DNA of 64,000 nucleotides from Platynereis dumerilii (taxonomy: Eukaryota > Annelida > Polychaeta > Phyllodocida > Nereididae): NCBI GenBank assembly GCA_026936325.1, contig JAPTHN010000019.1, positions 8,086,253-8,150,252 on the forward strand, in the 5' to 3' direction. The notes beneath the pieces were generated by a model. That model ran no database searches, had not been told where the DNA came from, and was given only the letters and a program-made list of their open reading frames with translations. Within the stretch, counting starts at the first letter, position 1. Every line of letters starts with the position of its first letter. Both the position numbers and the translations under genes were made by a program. Of this stretch, positions 32,801 through 43,861 are shown one piece after another.

Positions 32801-33930
32801 TGTTGGCCATCCTTGGTCTCCTGGGCGGTTTCTATCTCTCCCTGATGGCAGTGGTGCTGGTTGATCTGATGGGAATGGAACATTTGTCTGCTGGGTTTGG
32901 CCTCACTATCATGATGCAGGGAGTCACCAACATCTTCTTACCAACTGGACTTGGTATGTTTGATTTGGTTTGGTTTGATGAATGATAAGTTTGTGATGAT
33001 GAATGACAGAAATGACGTTGTATTGCATTAAGGGGCCACCATTTAATCTTAGGGGGGGGGGGGTTTGGAGTTTTTTTGAAATAAATAAATTCTTGCTCAG
33101 TTTTGGTGAAATAAATAAATTCTTTTGGCCAGTCTTGAAATAAATAATTTCTAGATGGAGTATTTCTTCATACGGCGTTGCTTGATTTGGGCATGAATAT
33201 TCGGGGACTTCACGCGCTTGAAATAAATAATTTCCCGCCGAGGAAAACTCCAAGCCCCCCCATTATTAAATGGTCACCCCTTATTACGTGAAGTTACAGT
33301 CGAGCAGACGTGATTGCTTTTTGTAGTTTGAGAACGTAAAATATGTAACTGCAATATACAACAATTATCTAGTTTTTTTTAAATAGAAAGAAATAATGAT
33401 CAATTTTTCATCAAGAGACAACTCTAATATTGAGTTTGTTTGATATGTTGGCCATTTTTTTGGTAAAACTGGTTGTTATCAAGGCAATGTAACATTGATT
33501 GAGCATTCCACCTTGATCCCATAATATGGAGGGACGAAGTAAGTTATAACTTCGAATTTTCCTATTGTTCATTATTTCAGGTTTGATAAGAGACTTAACA
33601 GGGAGTTACCAAGTTCCATTCATCATCTGCGGTGCAATGATGTTCGTCGGTGGATTAACGTTCGTTTTACAACCGTTCCTCGTTGCGCATGAAAATAAAA
33701 AGAAGATGGCACAAGAAGCAGTTTCAATACATGAGGAAGAATTGCAAGATTTTGAAACAAATATTTGAATCAGAAACTTTGACATTGTTTAAAGTATTGT
33801 AAATAATTGTTTTGTATTTTGTTGATTTTTTATTTATTGATGTATAAAGTTTGTAAATATTTTAGTTACATGTATTATTCTCTGTATAATTTTGTATATT
33901 TATGTAAATATTGTTATTAAACTGATTTAC
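26809..33930 (+). CDS. SLC16/monocarboxylate-transporter-like MFS transporter, 7 coding exons
   Basis: Predicted 12-helix plasma-membrane transporter of the major facilitator superfamily, SLC16 (MCT) group, which carry monocarboxylates or related small molecules, often with protons. Coding exons: 26854-26902, 28443-28586, 29391-29537, 30667-31607, 31964-32102, 32747-32953, 33581-33768. All junctions are AG/GT, and the total is 1815 nt, exactly 605 codons (604 aa). The start ATG at 26854 gives MGNQPIDHGWSW, the position of the family's DGGWGW signature. Exon 4 opens with the second signature, YFDKRRSLANGLATAGGSVG. The long central loop (about residues 211-285) is rich in Asn-Gly repeats; six helices lie on each side. 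The C-terminus is acidic and cytosolic. ATTAAA at 33916 followed by an A-run near 33930 fits the 3-prime end. The substrate cannot be told from sequence. Confidence 0.88.
27795..28085 (-). repeat. dispersed repeat, inverted copy (intron 1)
   Basis: Reverse-complement counterpart of 7072-7345; shared blocks are AGCTTATCTTTGGGGCAC and GACGTATTGCACAAAACATG. Confidence 0.65.
28945..29330. repeat. small inverted repeat in intron 2
   Basis: Arms at 28945-29015 and 29262-29330 share AGGTGATGTTTTGCCATTGG and its complement; the spacer is about 250 bp. A related single copy lies at 7825-7885. Confidence 0.6.
29826..30540. repeat. intronic array of the palindrome CAGACGTCTG
   Basis: Intron 3 of the transporter holds about a dozen copies of the palindrome AGACGTCT(G) plus four near copies (such as CAGACGGTCTG and CAGACGATCTGG). 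Between 30180 and 30480 the array also shows a larger period of about 121 bp, with paired sites 35 bp apart. No ORF. It could be the core of a transposon with subterminal repeats or a cluster of protein-binding sites; each palindrome contains CAGAC and GTCTG, the Smad-type half sites, but that link is speculative. Confidence 0.8.
33916..33930 (+). terminator. polyadenylation signal of the transporter gene
   Basis: ATTAAA about 150 bp after the stop, followed within 10 bases by a run of ten A in genomic sequence. Confidence 0.55.
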
Positions 33931-33980
33931 AAAAAAAAAAATTGTTTATTTGTTTTCTAAGACTGGCATTCAGCGATTAA

Positions 33981-34810
33981 GGTGACTCAACCGTGGTAGT
34001 TTGATCATACAGATTTTTCTAAAATTTTGCACAGTTAGTCTATGGGACCCATACATTCCAAAAATGAAAAATAAAAAAATTTCACCGACTCGTTTGGTTG
34101 CCATGGTAACAGCATGTTTGGCCTGATGACTGCTTAAAAGTTATAAATTGAGTTTTTGGTTATGTACCACAGAATAGAGCATTACATGCATTTGTCACAC
34201 AAAAATGTCAGAAATGTATTCCCATGGATGTAAACCAATACATTTGCCACAAATTTGAAGAAAAAGGTTAAAATGCTTTTTTCTGTAAGAGCTCAAAGGG
34301 CACAAACACACTAATTAATTGCAGATTTTGCATGCATCAATTTTGGCAGTAATCAAATTTTAGGAAAACGATCATACAGATTTTTTTTTAAATTTGCATA
34401 TATCATAAACAGGTTATTGTCAAACAAATGTCCAAAAATAAAAAAAATTCACCGAGTCGTTTTTTAACTGCAGTACCCTGACTATGCCAATGTCAATTTA
34501 AAGAAATAAAGACAATTTTAGACACAGTTGACTGAAATTAGTTGAGAAAATTCTTTTGATAAAGACGAGAAGCTGAAACTTTGAATTAGCATCGAGTAGG
34601 TGTTACTGCATTCAATAAAAAAATAATTATGCTTCTAGCTGCATTAGATCTCATTTAAATAGCAAATTACTGGCTGCCATGCTGTTAAAAAAAAGAGAGC
34701 AGAAAATGGTAACGTCACAACTTTTTCAGTGCCTGCAGCAGTGGTGACGCTATGTTGCTAGGCAACCAGGCTGCTCAGAAGTGTGTGCAGTGTACCACGG
34801 TTGAGTCACC
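33981..34810. mobile_element. 830-bp MITE with TTAA duplication
   Basis: Ends GGTGACTCAACCGTGGTA and its exact complement, with TTAA on both sides (33977-33980, 34811-34814). No transposase. TTAA targets are used by piggyBac and Kolobok elements; the ends do not decide between them. It lies just 3-prime of the transporter polyadenylation site. Confidence 0.88.
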
Positions 34811-34972
34811 TTAAGGCAAGATATTTTTAATTTTTAGCTTCTCCAATTGATCGACCCTACAGCAGATTTTCTGCCTGCGGAAAAAAAAATCCAGCCTAAC
34901 CAAAACATTTTATAAAATAGACATTGTAATAAGTTGAGATTACATGTTTTTTTGTCCTATCTACCGACCCTA

Positions 34973-35134
34973 TACTCTAAAAAATGTCGGGACAAAATTG
35001 TTTTTTTAGATTAAAAGTGGTTTTTTGAAAAACCAAATTTCAATGCGAAACAAAAATCCATGTTGGTTTTTTGCATTGAAAAATTTGGTTTTTCAAAAAA
35101 CCATTTTGAATCTAAAAAACCAATTTTGTCTGAA
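34973..35134. mobile_element. palindromic MITE, right-truncated copy
   Basis: Same arms as 7899-8087, with small deletions at the centre and loss of the right tip (ends TTTTGTCTGAAAC). Confidence 0.82.
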
Positions 35135-35829
35135 ACATGCATTTTTGTCAGTTAAATCCCGACCGGAAACTGACTAAGACATCATACGTTTCTTCCATTA
35201 TGCATTTTAAGTTTAACTTATAATTTTTTTGCAAAATAAACAATAATCTGATTGTTTGTTTGCTATTGTAAACAGAGTTAATCCCTACCCGGGTGCTAGC
35301 TAACATGCAATATTGTCAATTAGATACCAGCTTTTTCAATGGTATAAGTATCTTGGTGATGTCTGAAGGTTGGTAAATTCATAAAACTTTCTGTGTGATG
35401 CATGAACACAGAAATCACTTCAGAATTTTTCAGTAGGGGGCAGTAAATTCCTGGAGTTGATGAAATGTTGATGACTCTTTTAACCAAGCATTAATGCCAT
35501 GGAAACCAGAAAATGTGGACATTGCCAAGGGTTGAAATTATTGTTGGACTTCAGATAACAAATAATTTATAGTTTCTATTTTAAAATATGATATAGCCTT
35601 CTCCTAAATGGCAAGGAATTTCCAAAACAAATTTGATAATTTGTGAACTTATGATTTACTGGTATCTTAAAACTACCATAGAAATGTGATGATTAACAGA
35701 CGACACTTCTTTAAATTTAAACATTTTGACAAATACGTACAAACCAAACACAGGACAAAATGCAAAGATATGTGGATGGCACAAACAAAATCAGAGAAAT
35801 ATTAAAAAATAAATTGAAAATGTGTGGAA
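35135..35829. other. intergenic
   Basis: No gene or structured repeat seen. Confidence 0.45.
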
Positions 35830-36534
35830 GGCCTCATGACAGGATACACCCCCCCCCAAACCCTCTCATAAACTCGGCACCCTCAACTTAACCTCTTTTA
35901 CCCTCAACTTACCCCTTTTCACTTCCGCCACCCTCAACTACCCTCAGCTTCCCTCAACTAAACTCAAGTAACCTCAAGTAACCTCAACTAAACTCAACTA
36001 AACTCAACTTACCTCAACTAAACTCGCCTCTCCTCAACTAAACTCGCCTCCCCTCACTAAACTCGGCTGCCCTCAAGTAAACTCGGCTGTCCTCAAGTAA
36101 ACTCGGCTGCCCTCAAGTAAACTCGGCTGCCCTCAAGTAAACTCGCCTCCCCTCAACTAAACTCGCCTCCCCTCAAGTAAACTCGCTCCCCTCAAGTAAA
36201 CTCACCTCCCCTCAACTAAACTCGCCTCCCCTCAACTAAACTCGCTCCCCTCAAGTGAACTCGCTCCCCTCAAGTAAACTTACCTCCCCTCAACTAAACT
36301 CGCCTCCCCTCAACTAAACTCACTCCCCTCAAGTAAACTCTGCCGCCCTCAAGTAAACTCGCCTCCCCTCAACTAAACTCACATCCCATCGACGAAACTC
36401 ACATCCCCTCGTCTCCCCTCAAACGAACTCGCCTCCCCTCAACCAAATTCGCCATCCCTCAACTACCCTCAGTTACACCATGATAAAACAGTGGTAACCC
36501 CAGGAGGTTGAGGGTGTATCCTGTCATGAGGCCT
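35830..36534. mobile_element. MITE with a minisatellite core
   Basis: Inverted ends AAGGCCTCATGACAGGATAC and complement, flanked by GTGG on both sides. Nearly all of the interior (about 35870-36475) is a tandem repeat of 18-20 bp built from CTCCCCTCAACTAAACTCGC and CTCCCCTCAAGTAAACTCGC variants, strongly strand-biased with almost no G-rich units on the plus strand. No coding sequence. The nested organisation suggests the repeat grew inside the element or was carried by it. Confidence 0.8.
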
Positions 36535-36540
36535 TGTGGA

Positions 36541-38650
36541 GTACCAAATTTTGGTGGAGATAATTGAGGATTACTTTTCCACCTCACAGCAAATGATTTT
36601 AATATTATTTCGAACTTCAGTGAAATAAGCCACGACAGGCGAACTCCTTTTTGCTGCTCTCCGGCAACATCGGCCTGGACATTGTCAATGGGTCGGGTTT
36701 TTGGAGGTCCATAACAGCCTGACAGCACTGGATAATGGTGGGAATCCATGCTACACATTCCATTTAAGACTAGTCGAAGCAAATCCGCAGGATTTTCAAT
36801 GGATTAAAAGTGCTCTGGAGCCCGGAATGCCAGCTCCATGAACTCAGTAATGGAAGAAAATGGCATCGTGTTCCGGGAAAAGGTTACAATGCATGTAGTT
36901 CTTTCGCTTGATGTCATTCCTGTTTCTTCGACCATCATTGTTATCTATATAGTTTAGGCACAACCTTTAAAAGTGATATTAATGCGCTTCATGTTTTTGG
37001 TTGCATGCAGATGTGATAGATTAATAATTATTTCGGAATATGCTGTTAATGGTTTTCACCCAGACTAATTTTTTCGCAAAATGAAGTCCAATCTAATTCT
37101 CAAGATATTTTTTTAAATATTTTGTCAAAAAGGTGGGGGGGGGGGAAAATTTAATATTTTCTCCAGAGTCAAAAATGTGGGGGTGGGAGAGCCCCCACCA
37201 AATTATGCTCCTATAGGTTGCCTTTACCCATATTTAGAAACCCTACATATGATATTTTCAGAATATATTCCATATGTACCGTATTTACCCAATTAGAAAC
37301 CCTCCTTCATATCATAAGAAGATATGTACCAGCGCCTCTATTTGAGGGGGGGAGGCTTTTAATCGAGGGGTACATACTTTAAATATCGGTCTCAGCAGTG
37401 TGCAAAATCAACTTCAAATTGTGCAAAATAAACTGTCAACCTGTCAGAGAAGCATCAACCAGTCTAAAGTTCTAAACACTACAGTCAGCTGCTGGGGCCC
37501 ATCTGGGTCATTTCAACCCCCCTTCAACCCCACTGTTTACCCCCATGACCTAGATATTCAGTGAACTGGCAGTCACGATTATCCCAAGTGGAACAGAGCA
37601 TTCCCACACAGACAACAACATGAGAAGGATGTACCTCAGGGGGCAACATTTGGACTGCATCTATTCATAAGGTTTGTTTTCTTTTCGCATGGATCCCCTT
37701 GTAGCTCTATGCTTTTTGTATCTTTGTGATGCAACGGTTATTGGTAGATTTATATTGTTGAACCTTTACCTGTTTACAGAAACTTAGAGAAACGTTGATC
37801 AGTTTGATATGTGCTGTTTCTATACAATCATGGATCTTTTATTCTGATCCTAGGATTCAGATAATTTGTATCCCTTTCTTCTATTTTAACACTCATAACT
37901 GTACCTTATTTATTGTTAAAAACTTAGTTGAAGATGGTTCTCTAAATGTGTACATCTGTATTGAATCGAGGCATGATATTTGTCTCGTTTCATTGTAAAC
38001 ATGGTCAGGGGGGGATCCAGAAAATTCTGGTGGGGGGGTCTATCGGGCTATCGCGTCGCGGAACACGTAGTTCGCGACACAATGCGACCGCGCGATGATA
38101 AAATTAACATGTAAAAACTAAGAAAATTTTGGTCTGGTGGGGGGGGATGCATCCCCCCATCCCCCCCCCTGCGTCCGTCCCTGAACATGGTCTCAGACCC
38201 AGACTATAGCTGTATAGTGTGAAATTTGAAAGTTTTTTGTTATTATATCTTGCATGGACTGAGTACTGTTCATAATGTTTTCCAACCAGAATATACCATA
38301 TAAGCTCATATAGAATGTTACTAAGCATAAACAACTTGTTTAAAAACACATTCTGCAGTTTATGTTCCCCACAACATGTACAAGGACATCAAAATGAATC
38401 TAGGCCTAATACGGATATTTATGTAACAACTTTCATAAGATACAAAAAGTGTGATGTACAAGTTTCGCTGTAAAACAAAGAAACAGGAGGAACAATTCCG
38501 TGTTGTGTATAGAATTTCCTTTAAAAAGAACACAATCCAGCTGCGGATCCAGAATTTTTTGGGAATACTTATAGTTAACATTGGCGTCTTTACTGTTTTT
38601 TTTTTAATTTGAAGTAACGCCTGTACAATGCTGATAGTTTGTTACATACA
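36541..38650. other. intergenic with G/C homopolymer patches
   Basis: No gene accepted. Runs such as GGGGGGGGATGCATCCCCCC (38140-38167) repeat a pattern seen near 9000 and 50790. Confidence 0.45.
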
Positions 38651-38990
38651 CACTCTAAAAACAAGTGTTTAAGAAACAACACTAAAATAAACACTTTTTT
38701 GTTACACTTAATAAACGCGTGAAAGTGTTTATGATTTTTAACACATTTAAGTGTTTTTGATTTTAAACACATTTAAGTGTCTTTGATTATAAACACAAAA
38801 ACGCTTTAATAGCTTGTTACACTTTATTAACACTAAAAAGTGTTTATAACAATAAAAGTGTTTGATCTTAAACACTCGATGTTTTCCAGGATGACTGCAG
38901 AGAAGGTGTTTATCATATTAAAGTGTTAAACAAAAAGCGTTTATAATTAAACACTCTGGTGTTGCAGTATTAACACATTGTTAATGTACA
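38651..38990. repeat. left terminal zone with AACAC/GTGTT subterminal repeats
   Basis: More than ten copies of AAACACTT, AAGTGTTT or close variants in both orientations, giving many possible hairpins. A similar zone lies at 50050-50403. Confidence 0.75.
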
Positions 38991-40611
38991 TCACAATATC
39001 ATTCGTTCAGCTGCTGTCTGAACTAGAATCGCTAGCGATAATAATATGACCGGCCGGCAGTGCTGTACGTCTTTTGGTTGTGAAGTGCAAGCAAGCGTGA
39101 TTGTGGGAATCTGTATTAAAAACAAGAATAATGATTTTTGTATTGAGAGGAGCAAAAGCCCTTCTCGTATGCTTTTTTATGAAATTTGCCAGTAGTTATG
39201 GAAATGAGGGCGATTTCGCCAATTCACATATTTCCGTAATTGTTAGACAATTGATTGTTGCATTGCTAGATAGATGTTTTACAGAGCTTTATAAAATGAT
39301 ATGTGTTTTGACTGTTTGGTCCCAGTGGAGTAAATTTCTGGTAAATATTTGAAGTTAAGGGCAGCATATGCTGATTTAAAAAAAGGTTAAAAATTGTTTT
39401 GAGAGTCCAATATTCAACGGTTTATGAGGAGGTATATTTTCACGTGCATAAACTGAATAGTGACGCCAGAATGCAAATTCCTCTAATACTGGCAGGCACT
39501 CTCTGTCATATGAAATTCACAAGAATGCATCTTTTTGTGAAAATTTTTTCAACTTTACAATCTTAATTCTTGAGATGAGACTAAGACAACCTTGAAATAA
39601 ATAACCAGCTGATAACCGTACAACCAACTGAAGACACAAAACCAACCAAGGATCTTCCACCAAGCACAGTATGGCTAATCCACAATCAATCAAACTTTTG
39701 ATGAAAATCACATGCTACTATGATGCTAGCATTTTCATAATATTGGCCATTTCAGACCTCCTAGCCAAAACTCGAAGAAAAAAAAATTATATACATATAT
39801 GAAATTTGTTCAGTCAAATATTGGACATTATTTTGTATGCAGTTTTTGAGTACATAATTGGAAAAAATTCAAGCGTAGGAGTTCCACTTAACAAATCCCA
39901 CACAGATGTGAAACAAATATATTGGTGAAGTCACAAAATTCAACAAGTATCCAAAGACAATTTTTTGGTTGGTAAAATGCCGGATGTCCTTCAGACCGGC
40001 AATCTTTTCTTGGACTGAACTGGACCATTTCAAAGTTCAATTTTTTTTTGGAATGGCATAAAAATATACAAAATTGGTCCCAATGTAGGAGTTTTGTTGT
40101 ATCCTATTAAAGGAATTATAGGAAATATATAATGGAGGTCTGGAAGGCCTGCGACCTTTGATGTTAAACTTGTCTTATGAATGAAAATAACACTGATGAC
40201 AAAATAAACAAAACAAGCTTACAAAATCATGTCAAACGAGCATTTTTAATTAGGAATCAAAATAATGGGAAACATGTTTTATCTAATGCCTTCGTTTGAA
40301 CATTCATGTGACAATAATATAAATTATATTCAATTATATTATTGTATTGCACTATCGCCTATTGAAATAATTTTGATAATATATAAATTTAATAGTGCCA
40401 GGCTGCCAGCAGCATTTTAAAAAAATACCATAATACTGTGTAAATATAATAATTATGTGGAATATGTTCTTGAGAGCCTGGAACTCTCAAATTAGAATAA
40501 AGCTTATTTGACCAATTTAAATACATTGTCATTGTGTTACAATTTCAGTGGCTAAATAAGAGTCAGTATCGATATCAGACATGGATGAACAAATTAAGGT
40601 AAAATCCCTGT
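38991..40611. other. non-coding interior of the candidate element
   Basis: Only short chance ORFs. No clear promoter or polyadenylation site for the minus-strand genes was found. Confidence 0.4.
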
Positions 40612-41377
40612 TTAACTCTCCCAAAAGCTGTTTTGATTAACAGAGACCATTGGTGTCTTCAAGGTACTGCACAATCTAGGTGTTGTGACTGTTGCCCTGG
40701 TTACTTTGAAGTTTTTCCTCATCGGAAGCTCTTTTGATTCCTTTCCTTTCCCCTCACGAGTCATGAAAGTGTAGTAGACGCATTCTAGGACTGAAAATAG
40801 AAAATTTGTAATATTGTCAACCATTAAAATGAATCAATCACAAACATGTTAGACTGCTTCCCTTCAGACGTGTCGGATGACGCTTGTTCATAAGAATTTT
40901 TACTCGCCCAATACACGCCAGACCGGGTATCCAAAACTCTTAATTGTACTGCAGTGAAGTAGGAACTCATTTACGCATTTATGAACTCTAGTAGACATGT
41001 CAGAGCTACAGCAATTATTTGAATTAGATTAGAATAATTATATTGTTTGTGACGTTTGACCAAATAAGGCAACAAAATTATGTATGAGATGATACTTGAC
41101 TAACTTCAGGTTTATTTCAAACAGGTTATAGTAACCATACATGGCAATTTGCCATTGGCAAGTAAGGCGATTGTTTTACATGACATACGTCCATTTTTAC
41201 TTGCTTCGGGCAAACAGGCAACTTTTAATGTCAATCACTAGACCATAGCAGTGTAACAAATGGTCCGAAACTGCATTGCAGCTTACAAGTACAGTGACAT
41301 AACTTACCTTCAATGTTGATATACCATTCTAAGAAATTGGGAGTATCCATTTTGTCTGTTTGTCTTTCAGGATACAT
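40612..41377 (-). CDS. small two-exon gene, 82 aa, unknown
   Basis: Exon 1 41377-41308 (ATG at 41377, alternative ATG at 41350), donor GTAAGT; exon 2 40790-40612, acceptor TCTATTTTCAG, stop TAA. The joined frame is exact (249 nt). The product is basic, with a centre rich in Lys/Arg and a Cys-containing motif TPRLCSTLKTPMVSVNQNSF that I do not recognise. An in-frame stop lies just upstream of the first ATG within the same possible exon, which argues it is a separate gene rather than a continuation of the SAP-SWIM gene 90 bp away on the same strand. Both could share a transcript. Confidence 0.4.
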
Positions 41378-41462
41378 GCCACATCATAAGCCAATGATCT
41401 GAAAGATCTATGATCACAGGCTGATTGTTTATCAATTATAAGTGCAAAAACACATGCTAGAG

Positions 41463-43550
41463 TCAATACAGCGTCATACTTTGTTTACATTGATGTGATA
41501 ATTTTGACTGAAAAGTAGCTTCTAGTAGTACCTTCTCGCGTTTCAGAAACTCGGCCTCTGGTGACAGGTCCAAGTAATCATGATCATGATAGACTGCAGG
41601 CAAGTTTGCTGGCGGAATGGTCTGCAGTGCTGGCATTGATTTTGGATCCAAATGTGTAGCCTTGCAAAAAAAGAGTGATTTTAAAAAGCTTTTGTTTAAA
41701 TACTGCCTTATTCAGTAATCAAATATATAATTATTGGATGATTTACTTGATAACAAGGCTGCATGATTGTAATTTGCAATGAGTTGTGCAGCCCCACTCC
41801 ATACATGTGCAAAAAAATTCATGTACCTGATAATTTATCCAGAGATTTCGGGCTCGACTTCCAAGATTTTCATCTAACCATGGTCGAGGGTCATACACCA
41901 GGTGAGATTGCTCACGTAGGTTGACCAGATCACTTGCTTTCATTGGACTGCCCTTGAATCTTTTCACATGGTGAAAAGTCTGTAGTACCTATGATCAAAT
42001 TTACCAATGAGTTAAATGATTTTTTTTTTATAAAAGAAGCAATTTGTTGTTTAGGTTAAGTAAACATATGATACAGATAATATAATTGTAAGCTAAACTT
42101 TGTGAAAGCTACCTTTGGATTGTTCATTGTTCAGTGGTTTATACTATTTTTTTACAAATAGGTCAATGAAGAATTCTGTAAGATATTAAAGATCGGAAAC
42201 AAGGATTCAGATAACCAACACTAATCATACCTGTGTACATGTGAGCTCCGTCAAAACTTCTTGGTCAGAGAATAGTCTCATGTAGCCATACAGGGTCACG
42301 CCGATATGTTTACAATGGGCAGCAGGACCTTGGCCAGCTCCACATTCACACTGACATTCCTGGATCACTCCGTAATTGTCAATCTAAAATTAGAAACAGG
42401 CCTACTAAGTACCAAGATGAAATGAATGTCTGCATGTGAGTTCAAGTTAAAAAAGACAAATTTTGACAAAAATTATAATGAATAACTATATAAGTGGAGC
42501 GCGTATGTATATGATACAGACCTTAACATCAACTTTGTATGACACGCTTTTAGCCATCTCGGCCCAAACACTGGAGAGCAGATAAGCACAGTCACCAGTT
42601 ACGGTACATCGTAAATGCCGTAGGAATCTGTAAAAATAATAATTCTGTGTCAAAAAAATGCTAACAATATAATTTTCAATACATACACTATGTATTGAAA
42701 ATTTTAGTTGAAAATCAAGAAAATGCCACAAGGTAAATGTAAATAACATACCAAAGTGTCAGAATAAGAAACTGTCTTTTTCATAACGACGGAACCAGTA
42801 ATATCTGAAAACAAAGTAAATTCAAAGGAACTTAAAAATCAACTTCCAACTATCAAAATTTTCATTAATTAATTTTTGTGAGGCATAGGTAAATTTTACC
42901 TATAGTCCTACACAATTATTAATACTTACCTTTCTTGGTACAAGGACAGGACCTTCTAACCCCATTTGGCTTTGTGAAGATCTCTATACGTTTCAAAGTT
43001 GGTGGTGGTGAGCTCCGGCAGTGTGCTTATCATGGACCCATTCACATCTTTGTACTGGTCATGGTCAGGCAAGGTCATATGAAATTCCAATTCTGGCTCT
43101 GTGGGTGTTGTGTTCTTATCCAGAAAATGTAACCTGAATACAACAAATGGATTTAATAATGCTATTCTGACAAGTGCAAGTGTTCAGTTGCAGCTAACAG
43201 AGTTGAGTTTGACAGCTCGAGATCACTGCTTGGCTGACAGCAGCATAGGCCTTATGTCAGTAATGATTGATAAACATAGCTAAACATTGATGACTCTTCA
43301 AATCCATGATTTACATGTACATTGCATGTATAGCATGACATTGTTTGAGTAATGATTGTCATGAATTGATTATTGACAGCTGTCAATATGAATACACAAG
43401 TTGTCATGAAGTGGTCAGCTGCAATGTCAACAAGTCATTGAGGACGATTTTTGAACACACTTGCCTGTCAACAAGGTCTTGTTTTCGTCCTGAAAGCTTG
43501 CCATTTCGTTTCCTCAGCTCCTCTTTCAACCTCTTCACGGTGACACGCAT
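41463..43550 (-). CDS. SAP-SWIM zinc-finger protein, spliced, 315 aa predicted
   Basis: Seven exons: 43550-43465, 43133-42961, 42804-42752, 42644-42522, 42383-42231, 41988-41827 and 41660-41463 (stop TGA). Intron 1 uses a GC-AG pair (GCAAGT donor); the rest are GT-AG. Frames agree at every junction with these sites. Residues 1-35 form a SAP-type DNA-binding motif (LKEELRKRNGKLSGRKQDLV). Residues about 150-167 form a SWIM zinc finger, CQCECGAGQGPAAHCKH, fitting C-x-C-xn-C-x-H. Downstream CTQVLQTFHH and HLVYDPRP resemble the linker after SWIM in animal SWIM/YqaJ-nuclease proteins; a YqaJ domain was not found, so the protein is short. Weak points: the exon 2 donor (GTTAGA) is poor while a strong GTAAGT 31 bp further breaks the frame, and the exon 4 acceptor is ambiguous (42644 or 42629). 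It may be an element gene or a host gene. Confidence 0.6.
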
Positions 43551-43861
43551 TCCCGAATCTAGGCGACAAACTTTAATTCCAGGATTCAGGTCTGGTCCTT
43601 TTCACAACACTGCAGGATGTTGACAAAATTTCTGAGATTCCACATTTAAAGCCAGGGGGCGCCGCAGATCGTTTTGCTTTTCAGGCTTGGAATTTATTGT
43701 TTGCAGTGATACAAAACTGCACTTATAAATAAAAAATACTTTATTTCATTGAAATATTGAGATTCAGGACCTTTTAAATACATTTTGACTGTTAGTTGAT
43801 AAAGATAATTGAGATCTAAGCAGCTCTAAAATTATCCACAAGGTGGCAGGGCTGCATAATT

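Noticed and set aside
38651-38990. Terminal zone as a complete stand-alone MITE
   Set aside because: No right-hand end (AGAGTG with TTTTT) occurs near it; the only matching inverted end is at 50403. Kept as an alternative, not preferred.
42935-43132. Plus-strand 65-aa ORF starting MVQGQ
   Set aside because: It is antisense to exon 2 of the SAP-SWIM gene, which has splice sites and frame agreement on the other strand.
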